8,858 nt of DNA from an uncultured Phycisphaerales bacterium. Its GTDB lineage: Bacteria; Planctomycetota; Phycisphaerae; WQYP01. The DNA lies in the NCBI GenBank assembly GCA_937901265.1, contig CALCHA010000565.1, positions 1 through 8,858 on the forward strand. The letters are read 5' to 3'. A program made the position numbers and the translations under genes. The notes beneath the pieces are model-generated. The model did not search any database. It worked only from the letters and a program-made list of their open reading frames with translations, and was not told the DNA's origin. This document shows, one piece after another, positions 6,459-8,858 of the stretch (positions within the stretch are counted from its first letter, which is position 1; every line of letters starts with the position of its first letter).

Positions 6459-6908
6459 TCAAAGGCTGCGGGGATCAAGGAGCTGGAGGAAGGGGAAGCG
6501 CTGGAAGTCTTTGGTGTTGAAGGTGAGAAGCGTCGGAATGTGGTGGGCTTGCGCCGCGGCGGCGAGACGGGCGTCGTGGGATTTTTTACCCAGGACGTTG
6601 AAGACGCGAACGACTCGGCGCCAGTGCACGGGGAGATCGGGTGGGTCATTGAGGAGAGGATAGTTACGCAACCAATAAGTGAGCCATTGATCCGTGCGAC
6701 TGGCGGAGAGTCCCATTCCATTGGAGCCGTGGGGCGGCTTGCCGGCGCGGCGCGTGGCCACAGCCCAAAACTCCTAGAGATTTTGCGGGACGATGACAGG
6801 GACTTCGCCGGTCTTGCGAAGCGAGAAGAGGAAATCGCGGGCCACTTGTGCATCGGGATTGATCGAATCCACGAAACGCAGCAGTACGTTTGTGTCGAGG
6901 ACAATCAC
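6459..6908 (-). pseudogene. VapC-like PIN-domain toxin, interrupted by an in-frame TAG at codon 45
   Basis: Read from a GTG at 6908, this frame encodes a PIN-domain ribonuclease of the VapC type, which as a toxin cleaves RNA. The first 44 codons give MIVLDTNVLLRF...VPQNL, a classic PIN start with catalytic Asp5. Codon 45 is TAG (6776-6774). Without any frame change the sequence then continues as EFWAVATRRAG and runs to a TGA at 6461-6459, including SHDARLAAAA (Asp112) and LLTFNTKDF (Asp134). All four acidic positions of the PIN active site (Asp5, Glu46, Asp112, Asp134) are thus present, but on opposite sides of the stop. Homologues usually have a residue such as Tyr before EFW, so one base change explains it. 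The GTG overlaps the antitoxin stop as GTGA, the normal coupled arrangement. Standard translation gives a 44-residue fragment, presumably inactive. A sequencing error remains possible. Confidence 0.85.
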
Positions 6909-7192
6909 GCAGGCTCGTTTTCTTCGGGATCGGGACCATACATGGCTTCGCGCGAATCATCGCAGGGGTATTCGTTGATGGGCGCGAGCGCAAGGATCTC
7001 GTGGAAATTTCGCGCCCACTCCTCGAAGGGCATCGTCGCTGGATCAGGATGAGGCTGCCCGTTGGCCGGCATCTCATCATCAACCTCGACACTCACGTTC
7101 AGCACGCGGCCGGGGAGCGCGGTGGTCGAAAGTTCAAGCTTGTCGCCACGGATGGCGAGTTGGTCGGCGGGAATTTTAATGGTTCTGACCAT
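6905..7192 (-). CDS. Probable VapB-type antitoxin of the interrupted PIN toxin
   Basis: This intact 95-residue acidic protein ends in the GTGA overlap that starts the PIN-domain frame, the standard antitoxin-then-toxin order. The N-terminal half (MVRTIKIPADQL...GRVLNVSVEVDDE) looks beta-rich and may be the DNA-binding or dimerisation part; I cannot assign it to AbrB, Phd or RHH with confidence. The C-terminal half has a helix (FEEWARNFHEIL) and the segment CDDSREAMYG. The DDSRExxYG pattern is, from memory, common at the C-terminus of antitoxins paired with PIN toxins, where it would contact the toxin. The start ATG at 7192 has GAGGTG just upstream. It lies only 39 nt after the leuS stop, so it may be transcribed with leuS. 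GC is lower than in leuS and lpxK. The call rests on context and the C-terminal motif; autoregulation is typical of the class but no operator was identified. Confidence 0.75.
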   Translation of the reverse strand: MVRTIKIPADQLAIRGDKLELSTTALPGRVLNVSVEVDDEMPANGQPHPDPATMPFEEWARNFHEILALAPINEYPCDDSREAMYGPDPEENEPA

Positions 7193-7231
7193 GCGGCACC
7201 TCGAGGCTCATTGTAGCAGGATCTGTCGGCA

Positions 7232-8858
7232 TCAGACGATGAGATTAAGCATCCGGCCCTTCACGTAGATTTGCTTCTTGATCGGCTTGTCCACGAGAAA
7301 CCGTTGCGCTTCCGGATCTGCCAGGGCCATGGCGAGGACCGCCGCCTCGTCGGCATCGGCGGCCACGGTGATCCTCGTGCGCAGCTTCCCGTTGATCTGC
7401 ACAGGGATTTCCAGCGTCGTGTCGACGAGTAGCGAGGGGTCAACCGTGGGCCAGGGGAGAAGGGAAACGGAGGGGCGGGCGTCGGCCCCGGCGAGGCGGT
7501 GGTAGGCTTCCTCCGCGAAGTGGGGGGCGAAGGGTTCCATAAGGCGCAGGAGCGTGAGGGCGGTGTGGGTGGAAAGGGCGGGGGCCTTGGCGGCTATATT
7601 GTTAAATTCCATCATCGCCGCGATGGCGGTATTGAAGGAGAGACGTTCGATGTCGTCGGTGACTTTTTTGATGAGGCGGTGCAGGGGGCGCCCCAGGGTG
7701 TCATCCGCGGGGGTGGTTTTGGGGGTGTCGTTTTCGTCGAACAGATTTCGCCACACGCGCTGCAGGAAGCGGTAGACGCCTTCGACGCCGGCGGTGGACC
7801 AGGGCTTCACCTGATCCAGAGGCCCCATGAACATTTCGAAGAGGCGGAGGGCGTCGGCACCGTAGTGCGCGATGACGTCGTCCGGGTTGACGACGTTGCC
7901 GCGGGATTTGGACATTTTCTGCATGTCTTCGCCGAGGATGAGGCCCTGGTTGACGAGGCGGTGGAAGGGCTCGTCGTGGGAGACCAGGCCGCGGTCGAAG
8001 AGCACTTTGTGCCAGAAGCGGGAGTAGAGGAGGTGGAGGACGGCGTGTTCGACGCCGCCGACATAAAGATCGACGCCGCCGGAGGATGAGGGATCAGAGC
8101 CGCGACCGTCAGGGAGCGACCTTTCCGCGGATGGTGGGCCTGGCGGTCGCTCCCTAACGGTCGCGGCTCTGTTTTGCTCTGCCGAGCCCAGCCAGTAGCG
8201 TTCGATTTGCGGGGCGACGAAGGCGTCGGCGTTGTGGGGGTCGAGGTAGCGCAGGTAGTACCAGCACGAGCCGGCCCATTGCGGCATCGTGTTGAGTTCG
8301 CGACGGGCGGGGAGTGAGCCCGCTGCCCCCTCTTCCGCCAAGTGCGCGACGTGCTCACCGCCGAGGTTGTTGAGGGTGATGTTGACGTTGACCCAGCCTG
8401 TGGCCTTGGAGAGGGGCGGGTCGATGGTGCCGGTGGGTTTGAAGTCTTCGAGTTCGGGGAGGCGCGCGGGGAGTTCGGACTCGGAGAGGGGGACGGTGGT
8501 GCCGTCGGCGAGGTGGACGAGGGGGAAGGGTTCGCCCCAGTAGCGTTGTCGGGAGAAGAGCCAGTCGCGGAGTTTGTAGTTGGTGGTTTTTTTGCCGATG
8601 TTTTTTTCTTCGAGGAGTTGGAGCATTTTGTGTTTGGCTTGTTGCGTGGGGAGGCCGTCGATCCAGGGGGAGTTGATGGCGGTGCCTTCATCTTCGAGAG
8701 CGTGCTCTTCGAGCGAGGGCTTTTTCGGCCCTGCGTTTCCACGCTGGGCTATGGCGACGACTTGCTGGATGGGGAGGTTGAATTTTTTGGCGAATTCGAA
8801 GTCGCGCTGGTCGTGGGCGGGGACGGCCATGATGGCGCCGGTGCCGTAGTTCATGAGG
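7232..8858 (-). CDS. leuS: Leucyl-tRNA synthetase, N-terminus cut by window edge, with in-frame repeat insertion
   Basis: LeuRS attaches leucine to tRNA-Leu and removes mischarged amino acids. The window holds about the last 541 codons; about 340 N-terminal residues, including the HIGH motif, lie beyond 8858. Numbering from the Met at 8854, the fragment opens at the end of the editing domain (MNYGTGAIMAVPAHD, with the conserved editing Asp15). The catalytic core follows: RDWLFSRQRYWGEP (96-109), MPQWAGSCWYYLRYLDP (190-206), VDLYVGGVEHAVLHLLYSRF (261-280) and KMSKS (313-317). Then come the anticodon-binding helices (SFNTAIAAMMEFNNIA) and the small C-terminal domain ending LNLIV. The short link NQGLILGEDMQKMSKS matches the Bacillus-type enzyme, without the leucine-specific domain of E. 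coli LeuRS. Residues about 222-260 form an extra loop absent from E. coli and Bacillus enzymes as I recall them; it is encoded by the inverted repeat at 8095-8171. The frame is intact and all motifs are present, so the enzyme should work. Confidence 0.97.
   Translation of the reverse strand, partial: LMNYGTGAIMAVPAHDQRDFEFAKKFNLPIQQVVAIAQRGNAGPKKPSLEEHALEDEGTAINSPWIDGLPTQQAKHKMLQLLEEKNIGKKTTNYKLRDWLFSRQRYWGEPFPLVHLADGTTVPLSESELPARLPELEDFKPTGTIDPPLSKATGWVNVNITLNNLGGEHVAHLAEEGAAGSLPARRELNTMPQWAGSCWYYLRYLDPHNADAFVAPQIERYWLGSAEQNRAATVRERPPGPPSAERSLPDGRGSDPSSSGGVDLYVGGVEHAVLHLLYSRFWHKVLFDRGLVSHDEPFHRLVNQGLILGEDMQKMSKSRGNVVNPDDVIAHYGADALRLFEMFMGPLDQVKPWSTAGVEGVYRFLQRVWRNLFDENDTPKTTPADDTLGRPLHRLIKKVTDDIERLSFNTAIAAMMEFNNIAAKAPALSTHTALTLLRLMEPFAPHFAEEAYHRLAGADARPSVSLLPWPTVDPSLLVDTTLEIPVQINGKLRTRITVAADADEAAVLAMALADPEAQRFLVDKPIKKQIYVKGRMLNLIV
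8095..8171. repeat. 77-nt palindromic REP-like element inserted in frame in leuS
   Basis: Two 27-nt arms, 8095-8121 and 8145-8171, are inverted copies matching at 26 of 27 positions (the one difference is C at 8110 against the complement of A at 8156). They enclose a 23-nt loop. The arms read CAGAGCCGCGACCGT... and ...ACGGTCGCGGCTCTG. In the leuS frame they encode NRAATVRERP and ERSLPDGRGSD. I recall the peptide LPDGRGSD from many unrelated annotated proteins of Planctomycetota and Acidobacteria, which suggests a dispersed genomic repeat; only one copy is in this window. No clear target-site duplication is visible. Confidence 0.85.

Noticed and set aside
6774..6776. Reading the TAG as a recoded amber codon (pyrrolysine-like)
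   Set aside because: No other gene here uses internal TAG, and TAG serves as the stop of the DCC-family gene (1008-1010) and of the nuclease gene (2134-2136). A nonsense mutation or sequencing error is simpler.
6428..6904. Minus-strand open frame of about 158 codons over the toxin gene
   Set aside because: It is Ser/Pro-rich in another frame, whereas the frame from 6908 gives recognisable PIN motifs on both sides of the TAG.
7807..8742. Minus-strand open frame of about 311 codons inside leuS
   Set aside because: It is in a different frame from leuS and consists of Ser/Thr/Pro/Arg-rich sequence without domains.

Overview
The window reads as chromosomal DNA of a GC-rich, Gram-negative bacterium. 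A Planctomycetota member, perhaps of the Phycisphaerae, is my best guess. This rests on the mix of high GC, lipid A synthesis (lpxK), several lipoproteins and a secreted S1/P1 nuclease, and on a repeat inside leuS of a kind I remember from Planctomycetota and Acidobacteria. It is an inference, not a placement. No rRNA, tRNA, CRISPR array or insertion sequence was seen.

Layout. At the left edge (minus strand) is the N-terminal part of a Tyr/Gly/Gln/Pro-rich repeat lipoprotein (1-372). Facing away from it on the plus strand are a DCC-family (DUF393) CxxC protein (606-1010) and an exported S1/P1-type zinc nuclease with all nine zinc ligands (1057-2136). A strong bidirectional terminator (2182-2222) separates the nuclease from a convergent minus-strand pair: a double four-cysteine zinc-finger protein (2701-3066, GTG start) followed 13 nt later by a four-helix membrane protein (2259-2687). 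A divergent promoter region (3067-3226) leads on the plus strand to an exported FKBP-type prolyl isomerase (3227-3934) with its own terminator, then to an unrecognised 415-residue lipoprotein (4032-5279).

The right third is a minus-strand series: leuS (7232 to beyond 8858), a vapBC-type toxin-antitoxin pair (6459-7192), then lpxK (5299-6396). LeuS and LpxK are housekeeping enzymes (leucine charging of tRNA; lipid A 4'-phosphorylation). The toxin-antitoxin pair between them has clearly lower GC (about 59% by hand count against about 70% in sampled stretches of both neighbours) and looks acquired.

Two observations stand out. First, the toxin gene carries an in-frame TAG at codon 45, just before the conserved Glu of the PIN active site, while its antitoxin is intact, so the module appears disarmed. 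The same TAG forms part of an AGGAG sequence placed to restart translation at GTG codon 50. Second, leuS carries an in-frame 77-nt element with 27-nt inverted arms (26 of 27 matching) that adds a low-complexity loop to the catalytic domain next to the VDLYVGGVEHA segment. Most other genes look ordinary for such a genome. No wholly new multi-gene system is evident.
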